Assembly (NCBI RefSeq): GCF_001969365.1
Contig: NZ_CP019312.1
Location: forward strand, 620,001-684,000
From: Tateyamaria omphalii
GTDB taxonomy: Bacteria > Pseudomonadota > Alphaproteobacteria > Rhodobacterales > Rhodobacteraceae
Length of the DNA: 64,000 nucleotides
Direction of reading: 5' to 3'
How positions within the stretch are numbered: position 1 is the first letter of the stretch; the number at the start of each line of letters is the position of its first letter. The notes under the pieces are model-generated. The model had not been told where the DNA came from. It searched no databases and worked only from the letters and a program-made list of their open reading frames with translations. Shown in pieces: positions 56,311-64,000 of this stretch. Position numbers and translations under genes: made by a program.

Positions 56311-56841
56311 ATGAAAGGCTCACGGCCTGAGCAAGCGGTTCTGACCCGCGACACGGACATGACCAAAACCGATGACACCCGCGCGGTGATCGAAGGGATG
56401 GTCGATGGCCTGAACGACCACCGGATCGACGATATCGGCCAGTTCTTTGCCCAGTCCTTCCGCTGGATGGGCAACACCGGCTGCGGCACCAAGACCGGGC
56501 TGCAGGAGTTTCAGGACAACTGGCAGCGCCCGTTCCAGGCGGCCTTTTCCGACAAGGTCTGCGTGGACGAGGCGCGGCTTTACATGGGCGAGTGGGCCGC
56601 CGCCTTTGGCCGGCAGGAGGCCACCCATGCCGGTGAATTCATGGGGATCGCGGCCACCGGCAAGCGGATCGAGATCCGGTACATGGATTTCTGGAAGGTC
56701 GAGGATGGCCGCATCACCGACAACTACGTGATGGTCGATTTTCCCCACGTCCTCGCCCAACTGGGGCGGGACGTTTTCGATGGTGAGGGCTGGGAAGCCT
56801 TTGATCGCGGAGAGAAAACTCCGCCGCGACCCGACGCATGA
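56311..56841 (+). CDS. SnoaL/NTF2-like single-domain protein
   Basis: The 176-residue protein contains one NTF2-like domain. It carries RWMGNTGCGTKTGLQEFQDN, then HAGEFMGIAATGKRIEIRYM, then DFWKVEDGRITDNYVMVDFP, the SnoaL pattern. It is the shortest of the five paralogues and corresponds to the second domain of the larger ones. It lies after the permeases, across a repeat and hairpin, and 9 bases before the histidinol-dehydrogenase-like gene. AAGGAAAG supports the ATG at 56311; an internal ATG at 56359 would remove a 16-residue tail. Confidence 0.83.
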   Translation: MKGSRPEQAVLTRDTDMTKTDDTRAVIEGMVDGLNDHRIDDIGQFFAQSFRWMGNTGCGTKTGLQEFQDNWQRPFQAAFSDKVCVDEARLYMGEWAAAFGRQEATHAGEFMGIAATGKRIEIRYMDFWKVEDGRITDNYVMVDFPHVLAQLGRDVFDGEGWEAFDRGEKTPPRPDA

Positions 56842-56850
56842 GGTGAGGAC

Positions 56851-58179
56851 ATGACAATCGAGTATCTGAAACGCGGCAAGCCCGAAGCCGAGCGTGCCGA
56901 GGACGACGCCAGGACCCGCGCCATTGTCGAGGCGACGCTGGCCGACATCGAGGCGCGCGGCGATGCCGCCGTGCGTGAGTTGTCGGAGAAATTCGACAGC
57001 TACAGCCCTGACAGCTTTCGCCTGAGCCAAGCCGAGATCGAGGCGCTGATCGCGGAGCTGACCCCGCGCGAATTGGCCGACATCCAGTTCGCCCAGCAGC
57101 AGGTCCGCGACTTCGCGCAGGCGCAGCGCGACTCGATGCTGGACATCGAGGTCGAGACGATGCCGGGCGTGATCCTGGGCCACAAGAACATCCCCGTGCA
57201 GTCCGTGGGCTGCTACGTGCCGGGCGGCAAGTTCCCAATGGTGGCGTCGGCTCATATGTCGGTCGCGACGGCCTCGGTTGCAGGTGTGCCCCGCATCATC
57301 GCCTGCACCCCGCCCTGGCAGGGCAAGCCGAACCCGGCGGTGATTGCGGCCATGCATCTGGGCGGCGCGCATGAGATCTATGTCATGGGCGGCATTCAGG
57401 CGGTGGGCGCGATGGCCATCGGGACGGAAACCATCGACCCGGTCCACATGCTCGTCGGTCCCGGCAACGCCTTTGTAGCCGAGGCCAAACGGCAGCTTTT
57501 TGGCCGTGTGGGCATCGACCTTTTCGCAGGCCCGACCGAGACGATGGTGATTGCGGATGAGACGGTGGACGCCGAGATGTGCGCCACCGACCTTTTGGGG
57601 CAGGCGGAGCATGGCTACAACTCGCCTGCGGTTTTGCTGACCAACTCGCGCAAGTTGGCGGATGAAACTGCGGCAGAGATCGAGCGTATTCTGGGCATCC
57701 TGCCCACCGCCGACACCGCCCGCAAAAGCTGGGAGGATTATGGCGAGATCATCCTTTGTGACACCTATGACGAGATGTTGCAGGTGGCCGATGACGTGGC
57801 CAGCGAGCACGTGCAGGTGATGACGGATCGCGACGACTGGTTTCTGGAACACATGACCTGTTACGGCGCGCTGTTCCTTGGGCCGCGTACCAATGTCGCT
57901 AATGGGGACAAGGTGATCGGGACCAACCATACGTTGCCCACGAAAAAGGCGGGGCGGTATACGGGTGGCCTTTGGGTCGGCAAGTATCTCAAGACACACA
58001 GCTACCAGAAGGTCACCACGGACGAGGCGGCGGCAGAGATTGGGGCCTACGGCTCGCGTCTGTGCATGCTCGAAGGGTTCGTGGGCCATGCCGAGCAGTG
58101 CAACCTGCGCGTCCGCCGCTATGGCGGGATCAACGTGCCTTATGGTGAGGGGGCCCCTGCGCGCGACGCAGCGGAGTAG
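56851..58179 (+). CDS. Histidinol-dehydrogenase-family enzyme, sulfopropanediol 3-dehydrogenase (HpsN)-like
   Basis: The 442-residue enzyme keeps the HisD catalytic frame: zinc ligands Gln and His in [14 protein letters not shown], catalytic Glu-His in SEHVQVM, Asp in [14 protein letters not shown] and His in EGFVGHAEQ. HisD-family enzymes perform two NAD-dependent oxidations from alcohol to carboxylate. The surroundings are catabolic and contain no histidine genes. The sequence style ([18 protein letters not shown]) recalls HpsN, which oxidises 2,3-dihydroxypropanesulfonate. I infer an alcohol-to-acid step on the imported compound or its product. It is tightly packed with SnoaL genes on both sides. 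Confidence 0.85.
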   Translation: MTIEYLKRGKPEAERAEDDARTRAIVEATLADIEARGDAAVRELSEKFDSYSPDSFRLSQAEIEALIAELTPRELADIQFAQQQVRDFAQAQRDSMLDIEVETMPGVILGHKNIPVQSVGCYVPGGKFPMVASAHMSVATASVAGVPRIIACTPPWQGKPNPAVIAAMHLGGAHEIYVMGGIQAVGAMAIGTETIDPVHMLVGPGNAFVAEAKRQLFGRVGIDLFAGPTETMVIADETVDAEMCATDLLGQAEHGYNSPAVLLTNSRKLADETAAEIERILGILPTADTARKSWEDYGEIILCDTYDEMLQVADDVASEHVQVMTDRDDWFLEHMTCYGALFLGPRTNVANGDKVIGTNHTLPTKKAGRYTGGLWVGKYLKTHSYQKVTTDEAAAEIGAYGSRLCMLEGFVGHAEQCNLRVRRYGGINVPYGEGAPARDAAE

Positions 58180-58182
58180 ACC

Positions 58183-59187
58183 GTGACCAAGCAGAACCAA
58201 CGCAACAAGGCCGCGGCGCTGACGCTGTGGGCTGCCCTTGACCGCGACCCGGAGAGTGCGGCGGCTCTTCTGCCCGCGCTGGAGGGCTGGCATGGTCCTG
58301 CGCCGATCGGGATGCAGGGGAGTGCCGACGCGATCATCGGGGCGCTCTTTGCGCCCCTGCGTGCGGCGATACCGAACCTGCGGCGGCAGACACATATCTT
58401 CATGGGCGGCGCATCCTCGGCGGATGAAAGCGGCGAAGGCGACGGCGCGCATTGGGTGGCGGGCACCGGATACTATACGGGGCGGGCCGCGGCGGAGGTG
58501 TTCGGCATTCCCGCCACGGGCCACGATCTGCGCATCCGCTGGGGTGAGTTCCTGCGCTTTGACGAGGATGGACGGATCACTTACGCCCAGACGATCTGGG
58601 ACTTTGTGGACTGGTTTGACCAGATCGGCCTGCCCGCCCTGCCGCGCCCGCGCGGGGCGGCGCATGTGTATCCGGCGCCGACTGCATATGACGGTGTTTT
58701 GACAGCCGTGCAACTGGAAGTTGAGTCTATAAAATCAATGACTTTGGGGCGGGCGTTAATATTTGGCGGGCTCAACAGTTTTGACGAAAATGATCTGACC
58801 AGCATGGGCATGGCGCGGTTCTTTCATCCCAATATCAAGTGGTACGGACCGGGCGGCATCGGCGCTTGCCTGTCGCTGGCCGAGTTCGAGACGCTGCACC
58901 AGCAGCCGTGGCTCGCGGCCTTTCCCGACCGCAAGGTGATGCATCTGGAAAGCCTGTTTGCCGAAGACCGGATGGTCGCTGCCTCTGGCCCCAAGGGCGT
59001 CGTGGGCAGCCATGGCGGAACGTATCTGGGTCATGCGGCGACGGGCGCCCCGATCGAGGTGTCGGGCCTTGATTTCTGGTTGCGGACGGACGGGCAATTT
59101 ACCGAGAACTGGGTGTTCGTGGACATGATCCACCTGTTCCAGCAGATGGGCGTGGATCTGTTTGCCCGGATGCGAGGGGCCGCATGA
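58183..59187 (+). CDS. SnoaL/NTF2-like two-domain protein
   Basis: The 334 residues appear to form two NTF2-like domains. The C-terminal one carries FFHPNIKWYGPGGIGACLSL, then SGLDFWLRTDGQFTENWVFV, then DMIHLFQQMGVDLFARM. These motifs are shared with the proteins at 48969 and 59184. The start is a GTG at 58183, three bases after the previous stop. The end overlaps the next SnoaL gene by four bases (ATGA). A short AT-richer stretch lies near 58720-58765. The catalytic role is unknown; base-catalysed isomerisation, dehydration or aldol chemistry is possible for the fold. Confidence 0.82.
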   Translation: MTKQNQRNKAAALTLWAALDRDPESAAALLPALEGWHGPAPIGMQGSADAIIGALFAPLRAAIPNLRRQTHIFMGGASSADESGEGDGAHWVAGTGYYTGRAAAEVFGIPATGHDLRIRWGEFLRFDEDGRITYAQTIWDFVDWFDQIGLPALPRPRGAAHVYPAPTAYDGVLTAVQLEVESIKSMTLGRALIFGGLNSFDENDLTSMGMARFFHPNIKWYGPGGIGACLSLAEFETLHQQPWLAAFPDRKVMHLESLFAEDRMVAASGPKGVVGSHGGTYLGHAATGAPIEVSGLDFWLRTDGQFTENWVFVDMIHLFQQMGVDLFARMRGAA

Positions 59188-60233
59188 CCGACCGGCACAC
59201 CCATCACAAGACGCTGATCGCGCCATTGCGCGCGGCGCTTTACGACTATGATGAGGGTGCTGTGCGCAGTGTCCTGCATGACCTGTGTGCGCCTGATGTC
59301 GTGTTTCGCCTTGCCTTTCCGTTCGAGAGTATCGTGGGTGTGGATGCGTTTGTGGAGGCGGCGTTTGCGCCGCTGGCCACCGCGATCCCGGATCTGGAGC
59401 GGCGGGACCATATTGTCATGGCCGGACCCACGTCGGAAGGCGCCGATTGGGTTGGGTGCAGTGGGTATTATACGGGTACGTACGTTGCCCCGTGGCTCGA
59501 CATCCCGCCGACCGGGCGTATCGTGCATATGCGGTTCCACGAGTTCTACCGCCTCGAGAACGGCAAGATCGTCGAGATGCAGGCGCTCTGGGACATTCCC
59601 GAGGTGATGATGCAGGCGCGGGCGTGGCCGATGGTGCCGTCCTTGGGTCGCGAATGGCACGTACCGGGTCCGGCCTCCTGCGATGGGCTGGTGCCGGGCC
59701 CCTATGATGCCCCGGCGTCTGCGGCGTCCTGCCAGCACATCATCGACATGCTGGCCCATATGAAGAAGCACCCCGGCGAGGGCGGGCCCGAGGTGATGGA
59801 GATGGAGCGGTTCTGGCACCCCAAGATGATGTGGTATGGCCCCGCTGGCATAGGGTCGGGGCGCGGCATTGCGGGCTTTCGCAACTGGCACCAGATCCCG
59901 TTCCTGAACGCGATGCCGGACCGGGGGCGATATGTGGACGAGATCGTCTATCACTTCTTTGGCGACGGGCCTTATGCTGCCGTCACGGGGTGGCCGAACA
60001 TGGTCCAGACGGTCACGCATGGCGGATGGCTGGGCCTGCCGCCCACGGACAAGCGGATCGAGATGCGGTCGCTTGATTTCTGGCGTGTGGAGAACGGGTT
60101 GATACGGGAGAATTGGGTGATGGTGGACCTGCTGCAGATGTATGACCAGATCGGGGTCGATGTGCTGGCGCGGATGCGCGAGTTCAACAAGGCGCGCGCG
60201 GGCTTTGATCCCGAGACGGGGCGGGCGGCATGA
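59184..60233 (+). CDS. SnoaL/NTF2-like two-domain protein
   Basis: This 349-residue protein is the largest of the five. Domain 1 (about 5-150) contains FVEAAFAPLATAIPDLERRD and EFYRLENGKIVEMQALWDIP. Domain 2 (about 185-335) contains FWHPKMMWYGPAGIGSGRGI, RSLDFWRVENGLIRENWVMV and DLLQMYDQIGVDVLARM. It is clearly paralogous to its upstream neighbour, with which it overlaps by four bases. The next SDR gene also overlaps its stop by four bases. Such coupling suggests the two paralogues act together, perhaps as a heteromer. Confidence 0.83.
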   Translation: MTDRHTHHKTLIAPLRAALYDYDEGAVRSVLHDLCAPDVVFRLAFPFESIVGVDAFVEAAFAPLATAIPDLERRDHIVMAGPTSEGADWVGCSGYYTGTYVAPWLDIPPTGRIVHMRFHEFYRLENGKIVEMQALWDIPEVMMQARAWPMVPSLGREWHVPGPASCDGLVPGPYDAPASAASCQHIIDMLAHMKKHPGEGGPEVMEMERFWHPKMMWYGPAGIGSGRGIAGFRNWHQIPFLNAMPDRGRYVDEIVYHFFGDGPYAAVTGWPNMVQTVTHGGWLGLPPTDKRIEMRSLDFWRVENGLIRENWVMVDLLQMYDQIGVDVLARMREFNKARAGFDPETGRAA

Positions 60234-60988
60234 GCCTGCCTCGGACACCGTCGTTCGACTTGTCGGGCAAGCGTGCCTTGGTCACCGGCGCGTCGTCCGG
60301 TATCGGTCTGGGCTGCGCCGTGGCGCTGGCCGAGGCGGGTGCACATGTGGTCTGTGCCGCGCGGCGGGCAGATGCCCTCGCCGATGTGGTGGGCGCCATG
60401 ACCGAGCAGGGGTGGAGCGCGGAGGCGTTGCAGTTCGACCAGTCGGATATGGGTGCGATCAAGGCGGCGTTTGATCAGCCATACGACATCGTCTTGAATT
60501 CGGCCGGTCTGGCGCGGCATGGTCCGTCGATGGAGACGCAGCCGGAAGATTTCGACGCTGTTGTCGGGATCAACCTGAAAGGCGCGTATTTCCTGTCCAC
60601 CGCTGCGGCCCGGGCGCTGACGCAGGCGGGCAAACCGGGGTCCATCATCCATATCTCATCGCAGATGGGACATGTGGGTGGCATCGACCGCGCCGTCTAT
60701 TGCGCCACGAAACACGGGGTCGAGGGGATGGTAAAGGCCATGGCCATCGAGTGGGGCAAGGCGGGCATCCGCATCAACACGGTCTGCCCGACCTTTGTGC
60801 GCACCGCCTTTACCGAGAAGTCGTTCGAGGACCCCGAGCGCTATGCCTGGATCATGGACAAGATCAAGCTGCCGCGCGTGGCGGAGGTCGAGGACATCAT
60901 GGGGGCGGTGCTGTTTCTGGCGTCGGATGCGTCCGCGATGGTCACTGGCACCTCTATGCTGATCGACGGAGGTTGGACGGCGGATTGA
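60230..60988 (+). CDS. Short-chain dehydrogenase/reductase
   Basis: This 252-residue classical SDR has the cofactor motif TGASSGIGLGCAVALAEAG, NSAGLARHG, catalytic Ser in IHISSQMGH and Tyr/Lys in YCATKHG, and the C-terminal GTSMLIDGGW. It probably uses NAD(H) or NADP(H) to oxidise a secondary alcohol or reduce a ketone in the pathway of the cluster. It overlaps both neighbours (ATGA at the start, TGATG at the end), fixing it in the operon. Confidence 0.95.
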   Translation: MSLPRTPSFDLSGKRALVTGASSGIGLGCAVALAEAGAHVVCAARRADALADVVGAMTEQGWSAEALQFDQSDMGAIKAAFDQPYDIVLNSAGLARHGPSMETQPEDFDAVVGINLKGAYFLSTAAARALTQAGKPGSIIHISSQMGHVGGIDRAVYCATKHGVEGMVKAMAIEWGKAGIRINTVCPTFVRTAFTEKSFEDPERYAWIMDKIKLPRVAEVEDIMGAVLFLASDASAMVTGTSMLIDGGWTAD

Positions 60989-62007
60989 TGCCTGACAAGG
61001 TGACAGCACTGGATGTGGCGGAGCGGGCGGGGGTATCCCGGTCGGCGGTCAGTCGTGTTTTCACCCCCGGTGCATCGGTGTCGAAGCGCACCGCGGACAA
61101 GGTGCGGCGGGCTGCGGATGATCTGGGCTATCGGCCCAATGTGCTGGCGCGGTCGCTGATAACTGGACGGAGCCGTATTGTCGGGCTGCTGGTCGCCTAT
61201 CTGGAAAACCATTTCTACCCTGAGGCGATCGAACGGCTGAGCCGCAAGCTGCAGGAGCGGGGTTATCACGTGCTGGTCTTTATCGCGTCGAACTCGGACG
61301 AGGACGCGGATGAGGTGATGCGGGAGCTGCTGGATTATCAGGTGGATGGCATAATCGCGGCCAGTGTGGGCATGTCGAACGACCTGACCCAGCGCTGCGA
61401 GGCGGCGGGCATTCCCATCGTGCTGTTCAATCGGGCGCAGGATGATGACCGGCTGTCGTCGGTCACGTCCGACAACTATCACGGCGGCCGCAAGCTGGCG
61501 GAATTTCTGGTGGCGGCTGGCCATCAGCGCATCGCGCATGTGGCGGGGTGGGAGGGTGCCTCGACCCAGCGCGACCGCGAGGCGGGCTTTGTCGCGGGGT
61601 TGCAGGCGGCGGGTCATCGCCTGTTTGCGCGTGGGGTCAGTGACTTTGACTTCGAGGTGGCCAAGACCGTTGCGCGCGAGATGTTTGCGGGGCCGGAGCG
61701 GCCCGATGCGGTCTTCTGTGCCAATGATCACATGGCCTTTGCCGTGATGGATGTGCTGCGCTTTGAGCTGGGCCTGGATGTGCCGGGTGACGTGTCGGTC
61801 GTGGGCTATGACGATGTGACCCTGGCCGCCTGGCCCAGCTATGACCTGACCACCGTGCGCCAGCCTGCAGGCCAGATGGCGGATGCCACGGTCGATATTC
61901 TGATGGACCGGCTTGCCGATCCCGACACCAAACCCCGCCGCGTCGCGCTGGATGGACCGCTGGTCCTGCGCGGGTCGGCCCGCAGACCCAAAGGATGGAC
62001 CTCATGA
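60988..62007 (+). CDS. LacI-family transcriptional regulator
   Basis: The 339-residue repressor has an N-terminal HTH (TALDVAERAGVSRSAVSRVF), the hinge helix (YRPNVLARSLITGRSRIVGL), and a periplasmic-binding-protein-like effector domain (about 62-335). It should bind the perfect palindrome at 49981-50000 and be released by a pathway substrate or intermediate. The ATG overlaps the SDR stop, and its own stop overlaps the next SnoaL gene. The repressor is therefore produced from the operon it controls, suggesting negative feedback. Confidence 0.94.
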   Translation: MPDKVTALDVAERAGVSRSAVSRVFTPGASVSKRTADKVRRAADDLGYRPNVLARSLITGRSRIVGLLVAYLENHFYPEAIERLSRKLQERGYHVLVFIASNSDEDADEVMRELLDYQVDGIIAASVGMSNDLTQRCEAAGIPIVLFNRAQDDDRLSSVTSDNYHGGRKLAEFLVAAGHQRIAHVAGWEGASTQRDREAGFVAGLQAAGHRLFARGVSDFDFEVAKTVAREMFAGPERPDAVFCANDHMAFAVMDVLRFELGLDVPGDVSVVGYDDVTLAAWPSYDLTTVRQPAGQMADATVDILMDRLADPDTKPRRVALDGPLVLRGSARRPKGWTS

Positions 62008-62987
62008 AGGGTTTTTCGAACCGGTGGACAGATTTCCCCGATTACATCATCGGCATCACCAAGGAGATCTGGGAAGATCGCGGCATCGCGACCCTGCATC
62101 ACTATTACAGCCCCGACATCGTGGTGCGCTCGCCTGCGAGCGTCGTGATCGGGAATGAGAAGGTGATCGGGGCCACCATGGCGACGTTGGCCGAGTTTCC
62201 CGACCGGACGCTGCTGGGCGAGGATGTGATCTGGAGCGGGACGCCGGAGGAGGGGATGCTGTCGTCGCACCGTATCCTGTCGACGGCCACGCACACGGCG
62301 GACGGTGTGTATGGTCCCGCCAGCGGTAAAAAGCTGCAATACCGTATTATTGCCGACTGCCACGCCATCAATGACCAGATCAATGACGAGTGGCTGATCC
62401 GGGATCAGACCGCCATCGTGAACCAGATCGGGTGGGAGGCGAAGGCCTATGCCGCCGATCTGATCGAGCGCGAGGGTGGGATGGAGACCGCCGTGCGCCC
62501 GCTGTCGCCTGCGACGGATCAGCCGGGGCCGTACAAAGGGCGGGGCAATGACAATGAGTGGGGCGCGACATATGCCGACATCCTGACCCGGATCATGGGG
62601 GCCGATATGGCTGTGATCCCGGCGGCATATGACAGGGCGGTGCAGTCCGAATATCCCGGTGGGCTGACGGGCCATGGGACGGGGCCGGTGGACCGGTTCT
62701 GGATGGGCCTGCGGGCGTCGTTTCCGGATGCCACCTTTACCATCGACCACCAGATCGGGCGCGACGACGCCATGATGCCGCCGCGTGCGGCCATCCGGTG
62801 GAGCTTGCATGGCAAGCATGATGGGTGGGGGTATTTTGGTGCGCCAACCGGGGCCGAGGTCTATGTGCTGGGGATTTCGCACGCCGAGTTCGGGAGCCTC
62901 GGTGCTGCCCCGCCCACCGTGCGCCGGGAGTATGCGCTGTTTGATGAGACGGCGATCTGGAAGCAGATCTTGTTGCAGACCGGCTGA
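62004..62987 (+). CDS. SnoaL/NTF2-like two-domain protein, divergent paralogue
   Basis: The 327-residue protein is probably two-domain but more distant from the others. Domain 1 (about 5-130) has PDYIIGITKEIWEDRGIATL and YYSPDIVVRSPASVVIGNEK. Domain 2 (about 185-325) has MGLRASFPDATFTIDHQIGR and IRWSLHGKHDGWGYFGAPTG. The ATG at 62004 is chosen because it gives an ATGA overlap with lacI and has AAGGATGG at correct distance; ATG 61995 lies too close to that site. It ends the tightly coupled part of the operon, and its stop is followed by a repeat element. Confidence 0.8.
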   Translation: MKGFSNRWTDFPDYIIGITKEIWEDRGIATLHHYYSPDIVVRSPASVVIGNEKVIGATMATLAEFPDRTLLGEDVIWSGTPEEGMLSSHRILSTATHTADGVYGPASGKKLQYRIIADCHAINDQINDEWLIRDQTAIVNQIGWEAKAYAADLIEREGGMETAVRPLSPATDQPGPYKGRGNDNEWGATYADILTRIMGADMAVIPAAYDRAVQSEYPGGLTGHGTGPVDRFWMGLRASFPDATFTIDHQIGRDDAMMPPRAAIRWSLHGKHDGWGYFGAPTGAEVYVLGISHAEFGSLGAAPPTVRREYALFDETAIWKQILLQTG

Positions 62988-63000
62988 GGTCGCATTTGCA

Positions 63001-63019
63001 TATTTGGAGAACAATGAAG
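63001..63019 (-). repeat. Intergenic repeat element, copy i
   Basis: TATTTGGAGAACAATGAAG is the reverse complement of copy c with one mismatch. Its GAAGG end lies at ribosome-binding-site distance from the GTG start at 63030. Confidence 0.55.
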
Positions 63020-63029
63020 GATCAGGGTC

Positions 63030-63644
63030 GTGCGCCGTTATGATGAGGTGATGTTTACCGATGCCGTAAAGGCGCTGCAGGAGGCGGAGGGTTCTGCTGA
63101 CATGTACGCGCGCAGCTACGGGGCGCGGACACATCCGCTTGCGGCGGATGAGGTGGCGTTCATCACCTCGCGCACGTCGTTCTACATGGGCACGGTGTCG
63201 GAGACCGGCTGGCCCTACATCCAGCATCGCGGGGGGCCTGCGGGGTTTTTGAAGGTGCTGGACGACCACATGCTGGGATTTGCGGATTATCGCGGCAACA
63301 AGCAGCATATTTCCGAGGGCAATTTGGCGGGCGATGACCGGGTGTCGCTGTTTCTGATGGACTATCCACGCAAGGCGCGCATGAAGCTGCAGGGGCGGGC
63401 GACGTTCGAGGCGGCGGCGGACGCGCCCGAGCTTGCCGAGCGGCTGGCTGTCGCGGGGCAGGGGCGGGTCGAGCGGGTGGTGACAATTCGCGTCGAGGCG
63501 TTCGACTGGAACTGTCCTCAATTCATCACGCCGCGCTTTGATGCGGCGGAGATCGCGCAATTGGTGGCGCCGGAGATCGACAAGCTGAACGCGCGGATCG
63601 CTGAGCTGGAAGCCAAAAATGCGCGGCTGAAGGGGAGGGCATGA
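63030..63644 (+). CDS. Pyridoxamine 5'-phosphate oxidase-like FMN-binding split-barrel protein
   Basis: The 204 residues contain a PNPOx-like split barrel (FYMGTVSETGWPYIQHRGGP, GFADYRGNKQHISEGNL, DDRVSLFLMDYPRKARMKLQ). A C-terminal coiled-coil helix follows (EIDKLNARIAELEAKNARLK). Such proteins bind flavin or heme and reduce small substrates. The exact role is unknown. The start is a GTG at 63030 with GAAGGAT, supplied by repeat copy i, just upstream. It overlaps the next gene by four bases. It follows the SnoaL cluster by 42 bases and may or may not belong to it. Confidence 0.87.
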   Translation: MRRYDEVMFTDAVKALQEAEGSADMYARSYGARTHPLAADEVAFITSRTSFYMGTVSETGWPYIQHRGGPAGFLKVLDDHMLGFADYRGNKQHISEGNLAGDDRVSLFLMDYPRKARMKLQGRATFEAAADAPELAERLAVAGQGRVERVVTIRVEAFDWNCPQFITPRFDAAEIAQLVAPEIDKLNARIAELEAKNARLKGRA

Positions 63645-64000
63645 CCGACATCTACCGCGCAGCCGAACGTCTGATGGGGATGCAGGACGCCGATTGGCGA
63701 CGTCATGCGAACCCGCTCAGCGTTTGGACGCGGTTTACCTGCCTGCCGCTGATGGTGCTGGCGATATACGCCCGCCAGTGGATTGGATGGTGGGCGCTGC
63801 CGCTTTTGCTACTGGCTGCTGCATGGACCTGGGTGAACCCGCGCGCCTTTCCGGCGCCTTCGGACTTTGGGTCTTGGGCGTCGCGCGGTACGTTGGGCGA
63901 GCGCGTCTTTCTGGCTCGTGACCGCTATGACATCGACGCGCATCATATCCGTATCGCCAATGTGTTGACGGCGTTGTCTGCGGTGGGTCTGCTGCCGCTG
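63641..64000 (+). CDS. Small membrane protein, DUF6653-like (cut by window edge)
   Basis: From the ATG at 63641, 120 codons are open to the window end. The sequence MQDADWRRHANPLSVWTRFT recalls the DUF6653 family of membrane proteins of unknown function. Two hydrophobic segments follow (LPLMVLAIYARQWIGWWALP, LLLLAAAWTWV), and a third begins at the window edge (VLTALSAVGLLPL). It overlaps the flavin-barrel gene by four bases (ATGA), so the two are cotranslated. The C-terminus lies outside the window. Confidence 0.7.
   Translation, partial: MTDIYRAAERLMGMQDADWRRHANPLSVWTRFTCLPLMVLAIYARQWIGWWALPLLLLAAAWTWVNPRAFPAPSDFGSWASRGTLGERVFLARDRYDIDAHHIRIANVLTALSAVGLLPL

Noticed and set aside
56851..58179. 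Assignment as biosynthetic histidinol dehydrogenase hisD
   Set aside because: No other histidine-biosynthesis gene is nearby, and the neighbours are transport and catabolic genes, so an HpsN-like role fits better.
56320..58713. 797-codon minus-strand frame across the SnoaL and HpsN-like genes
   Set aside because: Antisense to genes with clear family motifs and translational overlaps; no recognisable domain.

Overview
The window looks like chromosomal DNA from a marine alphaproteobacterium of the Roseobacter group (Rhodobacteraceae). The evidence is high GC content, a DddL-type DMSP lyase, a BciA-type vinyl reductase, dense operons joined by ATGA/TGATG overlaps, and protein families typical of that group. 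There are no rRNA or tRNA genes, CRISPR arrays, IS transposases or phage genes. Both ends cut through genes: a cyclopropane-fatty-acyl-phospholipid synthase on the left and a small membrane protein on the right.

Layout. 1-4.9 kb: partial cfa, an esterase, a BciA-like reductase, glyA and nadK. 4.9-6.5 kb: a leftward operon of three exported Cys-rich proteins including a SCO protein. 6.6-9.0 kb: an inactive M48-like membrane protein facing a SPOR protein. 9.1-12.7 kb: nucleoside salvage, cdd-deoA-deoB plus upp. 12.8-19 kb: a VOC-cupin fusion, maeB, two tandem lipoproteins and prpE. 19-29.8 kb: a DUF427-adenylate cyclase fusion, a CsbD protein, an acyl-CoA synthetase, an EamA exporter, a sulfotransferase, a Hint-domain protein, an aldo/keto reductase, an orphan Tat-exported solute-binding protein, dddL and a GNAT. 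29.8-38 kb: fatty-acid beta-oxidation (fadJ-fadA, two acyl-CoA dehydrogenases, a MerR regulator). 38.2-48.9 kb: UspA with an FNR-type box, an AI-2E-family permease behind a 22-residue membrane peptide, a second MerR, two thioesterases, MATE, pyrD, a 5'-nucleotidase behind a clear Pho box, an SRAP protein, a cupredoxin-like protein and gcdH.

48.9-64 kb is the most novel part. A divergent locus is centred on a perfect 20-bp palindrome at 49981-50000. It encodes a complete CUT1-type ABC importer with a GMC oxidoreductase inserted between its genes. Downstream are a histidinol-dehydrogenase-family enzyme related to sulfopropanediol dehydrogenase HpsN, an SDR and a LacI regulator. There are also five SnoaL/NTF2-like proteins, four of them about 330-350 residues and probably two-domain. 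Tight gene overlaps indicate one regulon. I infer import and stepwise oxidation of a polyhydroxylated or sulfonated small molecule, with the SnoaL-like proteins acting as isomerases, dehydratases or aldolases. The substrate cannot be read from sequence and I do not recognise this combination as a described pathway.

A family of short intergenic elements (an AAATA core, a CTTCATT or CTTCTTC end, often next to a GGGGGC hairpin) recurs at least nine times at gene ends. One inverted pair at 34081-34268 resembles a MITE.
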